A DNA stretch of 64,000 bases from Levilactobacillus lanxiensis (GTDB taxonomy: Bacteria; Bacillota; Bacilli; Lactobacillales; Lactobacillaceae): the NCBI RefSeq assembly GCF_016861655.1, contig NZ_BOLN01000003.1, forward strand, positions 186,001 to 250,000. The letters run 5' to 3'. Position numbers and translations under genes: made by a program. Position 1 is the first letter of the stretch. Every line of letters starts with the position of its first letter. The notes beneath the pieces were generated by a model. It saw nothing but the letters and a program-made list of their open reading frames with translations, was not told the DNA's origin and did no database searches. This document shows, piece by piece, positions 1 through 8,752 of the stretch.

Positions 1-351
1 ACGGCCAGCGGGCGAAACTTCCCAGACGTCGTGGCTGACGCCGATCCGTTGACGGGGTATGACGAATACACCAGCGCGGATGGTTGGGAACTGACCGGTG
101 GGACCAGCGTCGTGGCACCGCAGTTTGCGGCGATGGCGGCCGTTATCAACAGTGGTCGCAGTAAGCGCATGGGACTGTGGAACCCGCAGCTGTACGCGCT
201 GGCCCAGACCAGTCAGTCACCGTTTACCAAATTGGATTCGGCCACGAACAACGGGAATTTGTTCTACGTGGGGCAGCCGGGGAAGACTTATAACCAGGCG
301 GCCGGCTTAGGTACCCTGGACTTTGACCAGTTAGCCAAGGTCTTCAAATAA
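1..351 (+). CDS. S53 family (sedolisin-type) peptidase, C-terminal part
   Basis: The reading frame is open from base 1, so this is the 3' end of a larger secreted serine-carboxyl peptidase whose start lies outside the window. The residues RNFPDVVADADP followed by TGY match the S53 segment that carries the oxyanion-hole aspartate. GGTSVVAPQFA is the GTSxxxP motif with the nucleophilic serine. The C-terminal GLGTLDFDQLA resembles the end of the calcium-binding region. The internal GTG at 31 is not the true start. S53 enzymes are usually made with an N-terminal pro-domain and act outside the cell at acidic pH, which would suit a lactic acid bacterium. The family call is secure; the substrate is unknown. 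Confidence 0.85.
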   Translation, partial: TASGRNFPDVVADADPLTGYDEYTSADGWELTGGTSVVAPQFAAMAAVINSGRSKRMGLWNPQLYALAQTSQSPFTKLDSATNNGNLFYVGQPGKTYNQAAGLGTLDFDQLAKVFK

Positions 352-375
352 CTGGGTTAAACTGGGTCTTATCAT

Positions 376-552
376 CGCCTCCGGGCTGGTGAAAATGGAC
401 CGTGACGCTGTGGGCGCACGTCTGAAGCCTGAGAAGCGGTCTTCAGACTTACTTTGAGCCGAAAGTCACGTCTCAAAGATAGCAGTTACCTAAGCGGGAA
501 ACCCGCTAAGGTAACTCCCACGGCTGAGCCCATTTTCACCAGCCCTGCGGCT
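376..552 (-). repeat. Dispersed hairpin element, type A (copy 1)
   Basis: First copy of the intergenic element found throughout the window. Outer arms (GGCTGGTGAAAATGG and its partner CCCATTTTCACCAGCC) enclose three internal hairpins: GTCTGAAG/CTTCAGAC, TTTGAGCC/GTCTCAAAG and AGTTACCT/AGGTAACT. The conserved unpaired part CCCACGGCTGAG is present. It lies directly downstream of the S53 gene. Confidence 0.85.
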
Positions 553-615
553 GACACGGGTTCAACCCGCAAGTTTGTGGCCATGTGCTTCTTAATAATT
601 AAGCATAAGCATCAT

Positions 616-663
616 AATCAAAGAGCAGCAGCTCACCCAAGTGGTGGACTGCTGCTTTTGATT
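616..663. terminator. Bidirectional intrinsic terminator after the S53 gene
   Basis: AATCAAAgAGCAGCAG pairs with CTGCTGCTTTTGATT around a 17-nt loop. There are T-rich tracts on both strands. It ends the S53 transcript after the repeat copy. Confidence 0.75.
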
Positions 664-731
664 TACATAGAAAGTAGATAATCGACGTCACTAACGCAAC
701 GGATGTTGGTCGGATGGTTAACCACAATGTT

Positions 732-902
732 AGCCGTGAGGGCGGTGAAAATAGCCTCAGCCGTGGGATTTCCTGTGTTCTTCAGGAAATGGTGACTTTG
801 AGACGTGGTGTTGGCGGCTCAAAGCAAGTGGGAAGACCGAACCTCAGGCTTCCCGCGTCCTTCCCACCGCGTTCCAGCCTATTTTCACCGCCCGGTAAGG
901 CG
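732..902 (+). repeat. Dispersed hairpin element, type A (copy 2)
   Basis: Same architecture as copy 1 in the opposite orientation: GCCGTGGGA, hairpin ATTTCCTG/CAGGAAAT, hairpin CTTTGAGAC/GGCTCAAAG, hairpin GGGAAGACC/GGCTTCCC, then CCCACCGCGTTCC and the closing arm. The first and third stems differ in sequence from copy 1 but remain paired. It ends 10 bp from the stop codon of the gene at 913-2577. Confidence 0.85.
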
Positions 903-912
903 AATTAAACGA

Positions 913-2577
913 TTATTTAACCGTCTGAACCAATTTCTTGTTAGCAGTGACGTAGGTGCCGTTGGTGAGGACGAACCGGGTCGTCAGGTTGTGGGTCACG
1001 ATTTTCTTCACCTTGAGGACCTGGCCTTGACGGTAGTGGTGGCGCTTACCGGTCAGGGACTTTTTACTATAGGCGTTGACGCCGGCTTTGTTGATCACGG
1101 TGATCTTAGGTTGCTTCTTAGCGTAGTACACGCGAGCAGTGTAGCGGCTGTTGGCCGTGATATAACCGGTCTTGCCGGCGGTCTTACTGTGGTGGTTGAC
1201 GTCCTTCACGCGGTAACGTTTGACGCCGTTCTTGGATTTGGCATAGCCGGTGACGACAAACATCGGCCGGTTTTGCCGTGACTTTTTCGCGTACCACTGT
1301 TTACGGGCCTTTTTAGTGAAGGTGGCTGACCGATACAGGCCAATCTTCTTGGTGGCGTAAACCACTGTGCCCTTGGGAGCGACAACTGCGGCACCAGCGC
1401 CACTCGTCAGGACGGCCTGGTACACGTAGGTGACGGTCTGTGCCTGGCTGGTAAATTTACCAGTGGCGTTGGTTGGCGTCGTCTTTAAGGTGTAGTTGGC
1501 AATCTTCAACGCGGCACTCTGATAGCTCGCTCCCAGGTCACCCGTCAGCGTTTTGGCCGGGGCGACCGTCTTGCCAGTGGTATCGACGTAACGGACCGTC
1601 ACCGGTTGACTGGTCACGGGTTCTGGGTCGGGCGTTGGCTGCGGGTTGGGATTTGGTTCTGGTGTCGTAGTCGGTGGCAACAGGGCGTCATCGGAACTGA
1701 AAATTTTAAACTCGATGGCCATCAGAAGACCGCTGACTTGGTAGGTGCCATCCCCTTGTGGTATCAGGAAGTCAGCCATCGGTTGATTCATGGCACGTTC
1801 CGTTTCCGCTGCGGAGATTTCCGGGTTTAACTGGGTCAATTGTTCGTTGGTATACTGGCCTAGGTAGTTCGCTTGGATGAGACCAGGAAATGTATTTTCA
1901 TAGAGCATTTTTTGAATACGTGGGTCTTCAAAGTTTTCCTCTGTAGTAAAAATCTGGTCGTAGGTTCCCATAGTGCTATCAGGGGTCTCAATATTAACCA
2001 GATAATCACGCAAGAAATTGTGGTAATCCGACTGCATTTGCGCATAATTACTTTGATTGATTTGGTATTGTGCAAGGTTTTTCAGCCACCAGGTGGTAAT
2101 GAAAGTGCTGAGGCGGCTACTTTCGATATAGTCAGCGGCGCTAGAAAAGTCCTCGGTATTCTGAGTGTATAAAAATTCGCCGACAGTCGTGTCCTTGGCA
2201 ATGGTTGGGTCGGCGTAGAGGCCTTGATAAATATAAGGCAGGCTGGCGGCCATATCGTCGTTATTGTTATATTTGACGAAATTTTCCATGTAGCCAGTAT
2301 TTTCCAATTGACCAACGGTGAGGGCATGGGGCCCACCATCGGTATCACTGGTCATATCTTTTTGGAACCAGTAGTCCTTGGTCACTTGCTGGTTCGCAAT
2401 CAGTTTCGTGTAGGGTAGCTCGACAGAACTAATGGTGTAAGTTTGTTTGGCAGCTTGAGTCGTAGCGGTTGGGACGGCGGTGACGGCTTCAGCGTGAATG
2501 ACGCTGGGACTGAGAATCCCGCCAAATAAAATCATGGCGAGACTCGCGGTCACGAGTTGTCTAAAGCCCCTAGTCAT
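913..2577 (-). CDS. Secreted protein with MucBP domain and C-terminal DUF5776 modules
   Basis: The 554-residue protein begins with a Sec signal peptide (residues 1-30, ending near VIHAEA). About 260 residues follow without a recognised domain, then a Pro/Asn/Thr linker (PTTTPEPNPNPQPTPDPEP). A MucBP-like domain follows (about 320-385, VTVRYVDTTGK...VTYVYQ). Two SH3-like DUF5776 modules end the protein (about 400-554; repeated patterns KKIGLYRSATF, GYITANSRY, TYVTANKKLV). There is no LPxTG motif. In lactobacilli the very basic modules are thought to hold proteins non-covalently on the cell wall, so a mucus- or wall-binding surface protein is likely. The start has an AAAGGAG site. The gene at 2858-4720 is a paralogue. 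The binding partner cannot be read from the sequence. Confidence 0.85.
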   Translation of the reverse strand: MTRGFRQLVTASLAMILFGGILSPSVIHAEAVTAVPTATTQAAKQTYTISSVELPYTKLIANQQVTKDYWFQKDMTSDTDGGPHALTVGQLENTGYMENFVKYNNNDDMAASLPYIYQGLYADPTIAKDTTVGEFLYTQNTEDFSSAADYIESSRLSTFITTWWLKNLAQYQINQSNYAQMQSDYHNFLRDYLVNIETPDSTMGTYDQIFTTEENFEDPRIQKMLYENTFPGLIQANYLGQYTNEQLTQLNPEISAAETERAMNQPMADFLIPQGDGTYQVSGLLMAIEFKIFSSDDALLPPTTTPEPNPNPQPTPDPEPVTSQPVTVRYVDTTGKTVAPAKTLTGDLGASYQSAALKIANYTLKTTPTNATGKFTSQAQTVTYVYQAVLTSGAGAAVVAPKGTVVYATKKIGLYRSATFTKKARKQWYAKKSRQNRPMFVVTGYAKSKNGVKRYRVKDVNHHSKTAGKTGYITANSRYTARVYYAKKQPKITVINKAGVNAYSKKSLTGKRHHYRQGQVLKVKKIVTHNLTTRFVLTNGTYVTANKKLVQTVK

Positions 2578-2806
2578 TTTTGAACACTCCTTTTACTTTT
2601 TGTCCTATTATCTAGTAGCAGTATACCATGGATATAGGGCTAAAAGCTATAACAATCGCCCATATAAAGGCGATTATGACTAGTCCGACAAATGATTTCA
2701 AAGGTCGTTAATCAGTTGAATTAACATTGCACAGATTTTATAAAATGGGTTAACGTGAGAAAACGAATCCCTGTAGTGGTTTCCCCGAAAATAGGGGAAA
2801 ATCCGT

Positions 2807-2842
2807 AAAAAAGAAGCCCCGACTGGTAGAGTCAGAGCTTCA
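2807..2842 (-). terminator. Intrinsic terminator of the 2858-4720 gene
   Basis: On the minus strand GAAGCTCTGACT pairs with AGTCGGGGCTTC and is followed by six T residues. It sits 16 bp after the stop codon. Confidence 0.75.
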
Positions 2843-2857
2843 TTTCAAGAAATCACA

Positions 2858-4720
2858 TTAACGAACGGTTTTCACCAGGTGCCGGTTAGCGGTGATGTAC
2901 CCGCCAGCCACGTGGTACCGTAGCGTGTCGTGCTTACTGAAATTGTTGGCATTTGAGTAAGCCCAGCCGCGGACGGCTAATTTGGTGCCCTTCTTGAGGT
3001 GTCTATTCTGCTTGGTGAGATTAACGTTGCTGTAACGGTTGATGGCGTGTTTAGTCTTAATCTGCCGTGGCATCGTGACTTTACCCGCCTGAACCAGTTT
3101 CTTGTTAGCGGTCATGTAACGGCCATTCTTGAGAACGAAACGGGTCGTTAACTTGTTGGAAACCACTTTCTTAACGGTCAGCGTTTGTCCTTGACGGTAG
3201 TGGGTCTTTTTGCCAGTTAACGTCTTCTTGGCGTAACTGTTGACCCCGGTTGGATTGATCACCGTCACGGTCTTGTGCTTAGCTGCGTAGTAAACGGGCG
3301 TGGTGTAGGCGTTGTTGGTCGTGAGGTAACCGGTCTTGCCGGCCGTCTTGCTGTGGTGGTTGACGTCCTTGACGCGGTACCGTTTGACACCGTTCTTAGA
3401 GGTCGCGTAACCGGTGACCACAAACATCGGCCGGTTCGTCCGGGACTTCTTCACGTACCACCGCTTCAGGTTCTTCTTGGAGAAGGTGGCCGTCTTGTAG
3501 AGGCCGACCTTCTTGGTGGCGTAAACGACGGCGCCCTTAGGAGCCAGCGTATTGGTCTCGATGGTGTCGGCCGCAGAACCGCTTTGCAGCGTGCCTTGCT
3601 TGGTGTACACGTAGGTCACGGTCTGCGCAGCACTGGTAAATTTGCCAGTGGCGTTAGCGGGCGTCTTGCTCAGCTTGTAGCCGGCGATATTCAGGGCGTC
3701 ACTCTGGTAGGTGGTGTCCAGGTCGCCGGTCAACGTTTTGCTGGGTGCCAGCGTTTTGCCTTGGTCATCGACGTAGGTCACCGTTACCGGTTGGCTCTTG
3801 GCTGGCGTTGGTGTCGGTGTTGGGTCGGGGATGACGGGGTCGGGCGTACCAAAGTTTAGAAACTGGAAACCACCTGCCATTAATCCACTTACTTTATATG
3901 AACCATCGGGAAGCTTAGTGAAGTAATTGGAAAGGGGGGCTAACCATAGCTTTAGCTGTTCATTGATAGTCTTAGCGGGGTCAAGTTTGACGAATTGCTC
4001 ATCAGAGATTTTGCTGAAAAGTTGATTTTCTTTGAGCATGACATAATCGCTTTCGTATACTTTAGCCAGCTTATCGTTAAAGGTTTCTTCTGGGTATTTT
4101 CCAGGATTGTAGGCGTCAATGATTGATTGAGGAGCGTTTAGTTTGAGCAGTTCGGGTGCAGCGTTCTCTGCATAATCTTTAATGACATCCTCGCGATTCA
4201 TAAGCTTCAGGCTTAAGTTTACGTGGATGTACGCATCCCAAAGCTTCACATAGGAGTTTAGGAGCGACAGTTTTGCAAGGCTCTCTGCGGTATAACCATT
4301 ACCAGCCGGTCCTGAGGAAGCTAGTATAAAATCTGCATAGGATTCCTTAGGGCTCGCTGTAAGTTCATTCGCGACGATTCCAAGCATGGCGTCTCTAACG
4401 TCATTAGAATCACTAACCGTGTTTTCTGGATGATCAGCGATAAACTTTGTCATGTAGTCGTCATCGTTGAGCTGTTCAGTTGTTAAAGATTCTGGCCAAC
4501 CGGTAACAATGGGCGTCTTCTTGATGCCGCTGGTTGAAGAAATCAAGACATAAGGCGTTTCGACGGCACCAACGTGATAGGTGATTTTGTCGTCAGCTTT
4601 AGTCGTAGCTGCGACAGTATCTGTCGAAGAATCCGCGTAAGCCACCGCTGGTGTGGCCACGCCCCCTAATAAAATCAGTGTGAAGGTGGCAGTCATTAAT
4701 TTGCTAAGTCCCCTAGTCAT
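2858..4720 (-). CDS. Secreted protein with MucBP domain and three DUF5776 modules
   Basis: The 620-residue protein is a paralogue of the neighbour at 913-2577. The signal peptide (residues 1-30) is almost the same (MTRGLSKLMTATFTLILLGG). A divergent N-terminal region follows to about residue 300, then a PDPTPTPTPA linker and a MucBP-like domain (about 305-375). The C-terminal half has two DUF5776 modules like the neighbour plus a third (about 555-620, NRYSNVNLTKQN to GGYITANRHLV). The similarity is high at both ends and low in the middle, as expected of surface proteins that diversify only the exposed part. An AAAGGGAG site precedes the start. About 230 bp with no shared element separates the two genes, so they probably have separate promoters. 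Confidence 0.85.
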   Translation of the reverse strand: MTRGLSKLMTATFTLILLGGVATPAVAYADSSTDTVAATTKADDKITYHVGAVETPYVLISSTSGIKKTPIVTGWPESLTTEQLNDDDYMTKFIADHPENTVSDSNDVRDAMLGIVANELTASPKESYADFILASSGPAGNGYTAESLAKLSLLNSYVKLWDAYIHVNLSLKLMNREDVIKDYAENAAPELLKLNAPQSIIDAYNPGKYPEETFNDKLAKVYESDYVMLKENQLFSKISDEQFVKLDPAKTINEQLKLWLAPLSNYFTKLPDGSYKVSGLMAGGFQFLNFGTPDPVIPDPTPTPTPAKSQPVTVTYVDDQGKTLAPSKTLTGDLDTTYQSDALNIAGYKLSKTPANATGKFTSAAQTVTYVYTKQGTLQSGSAADTIETNTLAPKGAVVYATKKVGLYKTATFSKKNLKRWYVKKSRTNRPMFVVTGYATSKNGVKRYRVKDVNHHSKTAGKTGYLTTNNAYTTPVYYAAKHKTVTVINPTGVNSYAKKTLTGKKTHYRQGQTLTVKKVVSNKLTTRFVLKNGRYMTANKKLVQAGKVTMPRQIKTKHAINRYSNVNLTKQNRHLKKGTKLAVRGWAYSNANNFSKHDTLRYHVAGGYITANRHLVKTVR

Positions 4721-5041
4721 TTAGCACACTCCCTTTACGTTTGCTCTATTTATTAAATGCAGTATACCATGAGTTCGGTAATAATTGCTAGTGTAAATCG
4801 TATTGTAACGGCGTTCATGAAGATTAAATAAAAGTTCAATGTGTAAATGTAACCGCTTAAATAAAATTGCACACAATTGATAGAATGGCAAAAGGGCGGA
4901 ACGGTTTCGGGCCAGAAAGTTCCGTGGGGATGGTAAGTTGTTGAAACTAACCCGGTGAAAACTGATGAGGTCAGTCTTTCTGAACGACGATAGCTGTCCT
5001 TGTATTTATCGACCGATTAGTTGACCAGCAAAACCAAGCAC

Positions 5042-5087
5042 AAAAAGAGCAGCGTCGTTCGGCTCCGAAGAGTCAAACGACGCTGCT
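5042..5087 (-). terminator. Intrinsic terminator of the YczE-like gene
   Basis: AGCAGCGTCGTT and AACGACGCTGCT form a perfect 12-bp stem. On the minus strand a CTTTTTG tract follows. The remaining bases between this and the 4720 gene start (about 4721-5041) hold only that gene's upstream region and nothing else recognisable. Confidence 0.8.
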
Positions 5088-5123
5088 GAAATTAAATGAG
5101 AAAAATGTTAGTAAATTTTGAGG

Positions 5124-5780
5124 TTACACATCCACATGATGTTTTAACTGGGGGAAAACGTGGTAATCCGCCCAACCCATGACGATTCCCTGGGTGACCA
5201 GCGCCCAAACCGTGCCGAAGCCGATCGCGTGTAACTCGCCCGTGAAAACATAGGAGAGAATGATGATCAGCAGGGGTGGTGCGTAGCTGGCCCATTGGGC
5301 AATGATGGCCGATCCCCGCAGGTATTTAAACCGCAGAATATAAGCCAAATCGTCGTTGGGATGCATGATGATATTACACCGGTTATAAATAGAGACGGCA
5401 AAGGCCACGCCAAACAGGCCGATGATATCGACGATGACCCGCCCGGTTAATGGCAGGCGGCCAACGCCAATCCAGTTCCAGAAGTATCCGATCCACTCGA
5501 CCAGGTAACTAAAGGGGATGATATACAGCAGGTTAGAAATGAATCGCCTGCGGTCAAATTGCCCCAATAACAGTTGGTTCAATAGGGTAATCACGATGCC
5601 GTACATGAACAGGGTGGTTCCCAATGGTACGTTGATCCAGTTGGCCAGGTTGACGGAAGACCCCGTCCAGACGGCGCTCCCGAGGTTGGTTGAGATGGTT
5701 AAAGCGTTAGCGGCTGAGTTCAGGACGATAGAGAAACCCAAAAAGCGCATGCGTTGCCCAAAGTCCTTCATTTTTGCCAC
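5124..5780 (-). CDS. YczE/YyaS-type integral membrane protein
   Basis: The 218-residue protein has five to six hydrophobic segments (about 12-35, 50-75, 80-105, 115-135, 160-180, 185-205). Features such as NLGSAVWTGSSVNLA near the N-terminus recall the YczE/YyaS/YitT group of Firmicutes membrane proteins, whose transport function is undefined. The start is GTG at 5780, placed 7-8 nt after GGAGGCG; the ATG three codons later is poorly spaced. It lies 81 bp downstream of the peptidase gene on the same strand, with no terminator between, so the two may form an operon. Confidence 0.65.
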   Translation of the reverse strand: MAKMKDFGQRMRFLGFSIVLNSAANALTISTNLGSAVWTGSSVNLANWINVPLGTTLFMYGIVITLLNQLLLGQFDRRRFISNLLYIIPFSYLVEWIGYFWNWIGVGRLPLTGRVIVDIIGLFGVAFAVSIYNRCNIIMHPNDDLAYILRFKYLRGSAIIAQWASYAPPLLIIILSYVFTGELHAIGFGTVWALVTQGIVMGWADYHVFPQLKHHVDV

Positions 5781-5861
5781 TGATGCTCGCCTCCGATTTT
5801 TTTGCTACAAGCTCTAGTGTATAGGAAGTGGCGGCCAATGAAAAGGCCCTTTACCACAATT

Positions 5862-6587
5862 TTACATGCGAGCTGCGGCCCGGTCGACGAAATTTTGGAA
5901 AATTTGCCGCGATTCGGCGTGGTGCTTGTACATGTTTTCCGGGTGCCACTGCACACCTAGAATTTGATCGCTATCCTTGGATTCCAGCGCTTCGATGACC
6001 TGGTCGTCGGCCGTCGCCGTGACGCGTAAACTTGGCGCGACAGCCTTGATGGCCTGGTGGTGGCGGGAATTCACGTACGGGCGGTCGCCAGTCAGCGTGG
6101 CGAGTGTACTGCCGGGAACGACGGTGATGTGGTGGCTGGGTTGGTTGCCCATGGCGGCCTGACTGTGTTTGAGCTGGGCCGTGGGGTCCTCACTCAGGTC
6201 TTGGTAGAGCGTGCCACCCAGGCCAACATTAATTAATTGGAGTCCGCGGCAAATACCGAGAATGGCCTTGTTGGCGGCAACCGCCTGCTTCAGCAGTTCG
6301 ATTTCAAATAGGTCGCGCTTGCGGTAGGTCTTGCCCAACCGAACGTGCGGTTCCTCACCAAAGAAGGTCGGATCAACGTCGGCACCGCCCAAGAAGGCGA
6401 CCCCATCAAATAGGGACAGGTAATCCGCGACATCTTCGGGGTCGATACTAGGTAAAATAATGGGCAGACCGCCAGTTTTGACAATGGCTTCAACGGCCGG
6501 TCGGGGCGCAAAGGCCGCGTTTCTTTCATTAATAATGTTCGTCGCCTCGTCGAGCGTGTCGGCGGGCAAAGCAATACGTGGACGCAT
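5862..6587 (-). CDS. Gamma-glutamyl-gamma-aminobutyrate hydrolase family protein (peptidase C26)
   Basis: The 241-residue protein is a class I glutamine-amidotransferase-like hydrolase. It has the nucleophile elbow GICRGLQLINV (Cys about residue 113) and the catalytic His/Glu pair in VQWHPE (about 215-220). It matches PuuD-type enzymes in length. These cytoplasmic enzymes cleave the gamma-glutamyl bond of gamma-Glu-GABA or related peptides. No other putrescine-pathway gene is nearby, so the real substrate is open. An AGGAAG ribosome site precedes the ATG. The neighbouring membrane protein downstream could be co-transcribed. Confidence 0.85.
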   Translation of the reverse strand: MRPRIALPADTLDEATNIINERNAAFAPRPAVEAIVKTGGLPIILPSIDPEDVADYLSLFDGVAFLGGADVDPTFFGEEPHVRLGKTYRKRDLFEIELLKQAVAANKAILGICRGLQLINVGLGGTLYQDLSEDPTAQLKHSQAAMGNQPSHHITVVPGSTLATLTGDRPYVNSRHHQAIKAVAPSLRVTATADDQVIEALESKDSDQILGVQWHPENMYKHHAESRQIFQNFVDRAAARM

Positions 6588-6723
6588 AGCGTCGCTTCCT
6601 CTCTTTTTTCGGGTTAAACTGTTGTTGTCAGCGCCCTCACGCCTAACACGAGTTTAACCCACACTATTCGTTTTTCTAACTGGAATTGGCAAATGAGTAA
6701 GATTTGTGAACTGGGGTTAACTG

Positions 6724-6808
6724 TGGGAATGGTAAAACTGGGCGGATGAGGCCTGTGTTAGTGACCAGAGGCGGGCCACGGCCCAGTTTTCACCATCCCG
6801 GAGGCGCT
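6724..6808 (+). repeat. Internally deleted copy of the dispersed element
   Basis: Only the outer arms (GGGAATGGTAAAACTGGGC and GCCCAGTTTTCACCATCCC) and the tract GTGACCAGAGGCGGG remain, about 85 bp in all. The tract is otherwise found only in type B copies, so this is a deletion derivative of a B-type element. Confidence 0.7.
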
Positions 6809-6883
6809 GACTAGACTTAACCCTATTCTAAGGACCCAAAGAACGTTTGTCACCCGAAACTTAGTGAAGGTGTAACAAAATAG

Positions 6884-6912
6884 TTAACAAACTTTGAAAA
6901 GAACCCTACAAT
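6884..6912 (+). promoter_or_regulatory. Sigma-A-type promoter of the small acidic protein gene
   Basis: TTAACA and TACAAT are separated by exactly 17 bp and lie 33 bp upstream of the start codon. Confidence 0.7.
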
Positions 6913-6944
6913 AGAGAAGTAGACTAAATTTAAGCGAGGTAAAC

Positions 6945-7208
6945 ATGATGACAGAACGGCAGTTGATTCAAGAAATTTTGAATTCCGAAGCGGTTGAATA
7001 CAGTTTCGAAAACGTCGATGAAGACTCAAAAGAATACACGCTTTTATTGAAACGGCAAGAACAAGATGTCCGCGCCGTAGAGACAATCAACGATGAAATC
7101 AAGAAGTACTTCCAGAGCGCAAACTTCGATTACAAAGAAGAGTTGAACCCAGAAGGTGTTGACGACGATATTCGCTTGGTCATCAAGCGTAATAGCGACG
7201 CCAAATAA
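6945..7208 (+). CDS. Small acidic cytoplasmic protein, function unknown
   Basis: The 87-residue protein (86 if the second ATG is used) is rich in Glu and Asp and has no signal peptide or membrane segment. A GCGAGGT ribosome site fits either ATG. The clear promoter upstream and terminator downstream show a real single-gene transcript. The pattern of alternating charged strands (KEYTLLLKRQEQD, DDIRLVIKR) suggests a compact alpha/beta fold. No family is recognised with confidence. Confidence 0.75.
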   Translation: MMTERQLIQEILNSEAVEYSFENVDEDSKEYTLLLKRQEQDVRAVETINDEIKKYFQSANFDYKEELNPEGVDDDIRLVIKRNSDAK

Positions 7209-7223
7209 AGAAAAGAATTAGCG

Positions 7224-7254
7224 GCCAACCACGATTTTTGTGGTTGGCTTTTTT
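7224..7254 (+). terminator. Intrinsic terminator
   Basis: GCCAACCAC pairs with GTGGTTGGC around a 7-nt loop, followed by six T residues. Confidence 0.85.
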
Positions 7255-7391
7255 GATGCGGTGAAAGGGTTAGCAGGCGGCTAAGTCACAGATTGACGTC
7301 GGTAGTTGTATAATTAAAAGTCTAATGTTGCACGTTGTTAAGTAGAGCATTAATTACAATTTCAGCGTTATTGAGTGATTAAACAAATGTT

Positions 7392-7569
7392 AGCCGCAGG
7401 GCTGGTGAAAATGGGCTCAGCCGTGGGAGTTGCCTTAGCGGTTTACCGCTTAGACAACTGATATCTTTGAGACGCGTTTCTAGCGGCTCAAAGTAAGCCC
7501 GGAGACCGTTCTTTGGCTCCGGGCGTTCGCCCACCGCGTCCCGGCCCAGTTTTCACCATCCCGGAGGCG
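7392..7569 (+). repeat. Dispersed hairpin element, type A (copy 3)
   Basis: The outer arms (GGGCTGGTGAAAATGGGC and CCCAGTTTTCACCATCCC) pair imperfectly. Internal hairpins are TTGCCTTAG/CTTAGACAA, CTTTGAGACGC/GCGGCTCAAAG and CCCGGAGACC/GGCTCCGGG. It ends 34 bp before the start of the glycosylase gene. Confidence 0.85.
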
Positions 7570-7603
7570 TTGACAAGCGTTTAACCAGAGAGGAGAGAAT
7601 TGA

Positions 7604-8254
7604 ATGACAATTGAAGAATTATACCGCGAAATGGCCAAGCAGATGGGCCCGCAACCCTGGCTGAAGCCCGGAACACCGTGGGCCGAGACACCGGTTGAAA
7701 TCATGTTGGGCGCCATTCTGGTGCAAAACACCAATTGGCGTAACGTGGAACCGTCTTTGATCAATTTAAAACGAGAGACCGGGTTCGTCCCCGCTGAGTT
7801 GCGGAAATTAACGCCAACCACCATCACACCACTAATCAAGACCAGTGGCTTCTACAATCGCAAGGGACCTGCAATTCTGGCACTCGCCGATTGGTTGGGC
7901 CAGGCGGATGATGATCTGGACGTGTTGAAACACCGTGACGGCGCCAGTTTACGCCAAGACCTGATGAGCATCACCGGCATTGGTAATGAAACCGCAGATT
8001 ACATTTTAATGTACACGCTGGACCACGGCACCTTCATGGTCGACACCTACGCTCGCCGGCTATTCACGTGGCTGGGCGCAACAATGCCCAAGACGTACCC
8101 GGCTTTTCAAAAGAAAGTCCTCGGCCAATTCAAACTGGGGTTGGCGGATTATCAGGAATTTCACGCGTTGATCGACGAGTTCGGCAAGAAAATCAAGAAC
8201 GATGCGGACTTTGAGGACTCATTTCTAGCTGGCCAAAAGCTAGTTGTGGACTAA
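7604..8254 (+). CDS. HhH-GPD base-excision DNA glycosylase (endonuclease III-like, MagIII type)
   Basis: The 216-residue protein has the helix-hairpin-helix SITGIGNETADYILMY (about 125-140) and the catalytic-Asp motif VDTYARRLF (about 147-155). The lysine that makes endonuclease III a lyase (GxGxK in the HhH) is Asn-Glu here. The four cysteines of the iron-sulfur loop are absent; the protein has no cysteine at all. That combination fits a monofunctional glycosylase of the MagIII/3-methyladenine type better than true Nth. It would remove damaged bases, with a separate AP endonuclease cutting the strand. The start follows an AGAGAGGAGAG site by a suitable distance. Confidence 0.8.
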   Translation: MTIEELYREMAKQMGPQPWLKPGTPWAETPVEIMLGAILVQNTNWRNVEPSLINLKRETGFVPAELRKLTPTTITPLIKTSGFYNRKGPAILALADWLGQADDDLDVLKHRDGASLRQDLMSITGIGNETADYILMYTLDHGTFMVDTYARRLFTWLGATMPKTYPAFQKKVLGQFKLGLADYQEFHALIDEFGKKIKNDADFEDSFLAGQKLVVD

Positions 8255-8424
8255 ATAGGTTGGCTTAACAGAATGTGTTTAGGGCGTTTAGTTAGATAAC
8301 CTTAGCTACTAAGCCATTGTCGAATCAAACAGATTCAGCAAGAACAATAACAATTAAAAGTTAACGCCAAAGACAATTGAAAAGATAACCAGAACCGCCG
8401 ACTTAACGGTTTAAGCGGATGTTA

Positions 8425-8605
8425 GCCGCAGGGTGGGGGAAAATGGTCTCAGCCGTGGGAATTGCCTTAGTAGCGGGTTGGGCTGCTTAGGCAATTGGTA
8501 GCTTTGAGACTCGTTCTTAGAGGCTCAAAGTAAGTTGGTAGACCGTTCTTTGGCTACCAACGTCCGCCCACAGCGTTCCGGTCCATTTTCCCCCGCCCGG
8601 AGGCG
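8425..8605 (+). repeat. Dispersed hairpin element, type A (copy 4)
   Basis: The outer arms GGGTGGGGGAAAATGG and CCATTTTCCCCCGCCC pair. Here GGTGA is replaced by GGGGGA on one side and TCACC by CCCCC on the other, a compensatory change. Internal hairpins are TTGCCTTAG/CTTAGGCAA, CTTTGAGAC/GGCTCAAAG and TTGGTAGACC/GGCTACCAA. Confidence 0.85.
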
Positions 8606-8686
8606 ACAAAACGTCCGCTCAAACCTTAAGAAAGTTTCAAGGGCGGGGGAGGCTGGGGCAAACCCTAGCGTTTTTCACAAGCGGCG

Positions 8687-8695
8687 TGCTATGAT
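8687..8695 (+). promoter_or_regulatory. Extended -10 promoter of glpK
   Basis: TGCTATGAT matches the TGn-TATAAT extended -10 pattern. No convincing -35 box or catabolite-responsive element is visible in front of it. Confidence 0.5.
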
Positions 8696-8752
8696 AGACG
8701 CAACGAATTTGGAACCGCTTACCACAGCGATATTTTGGAGGGAGTTTTACAT

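Noticed and set aside
376-8605. Possibility that the dispersed repeats are a CRISPR array or plain transposon ends
   Set aside because: The copies are far apart and in both orientations with no spacers. No transposase gene is linked to any copy. The internal hairpins with compensatory changes go beyond simple terminal inverted repeats.
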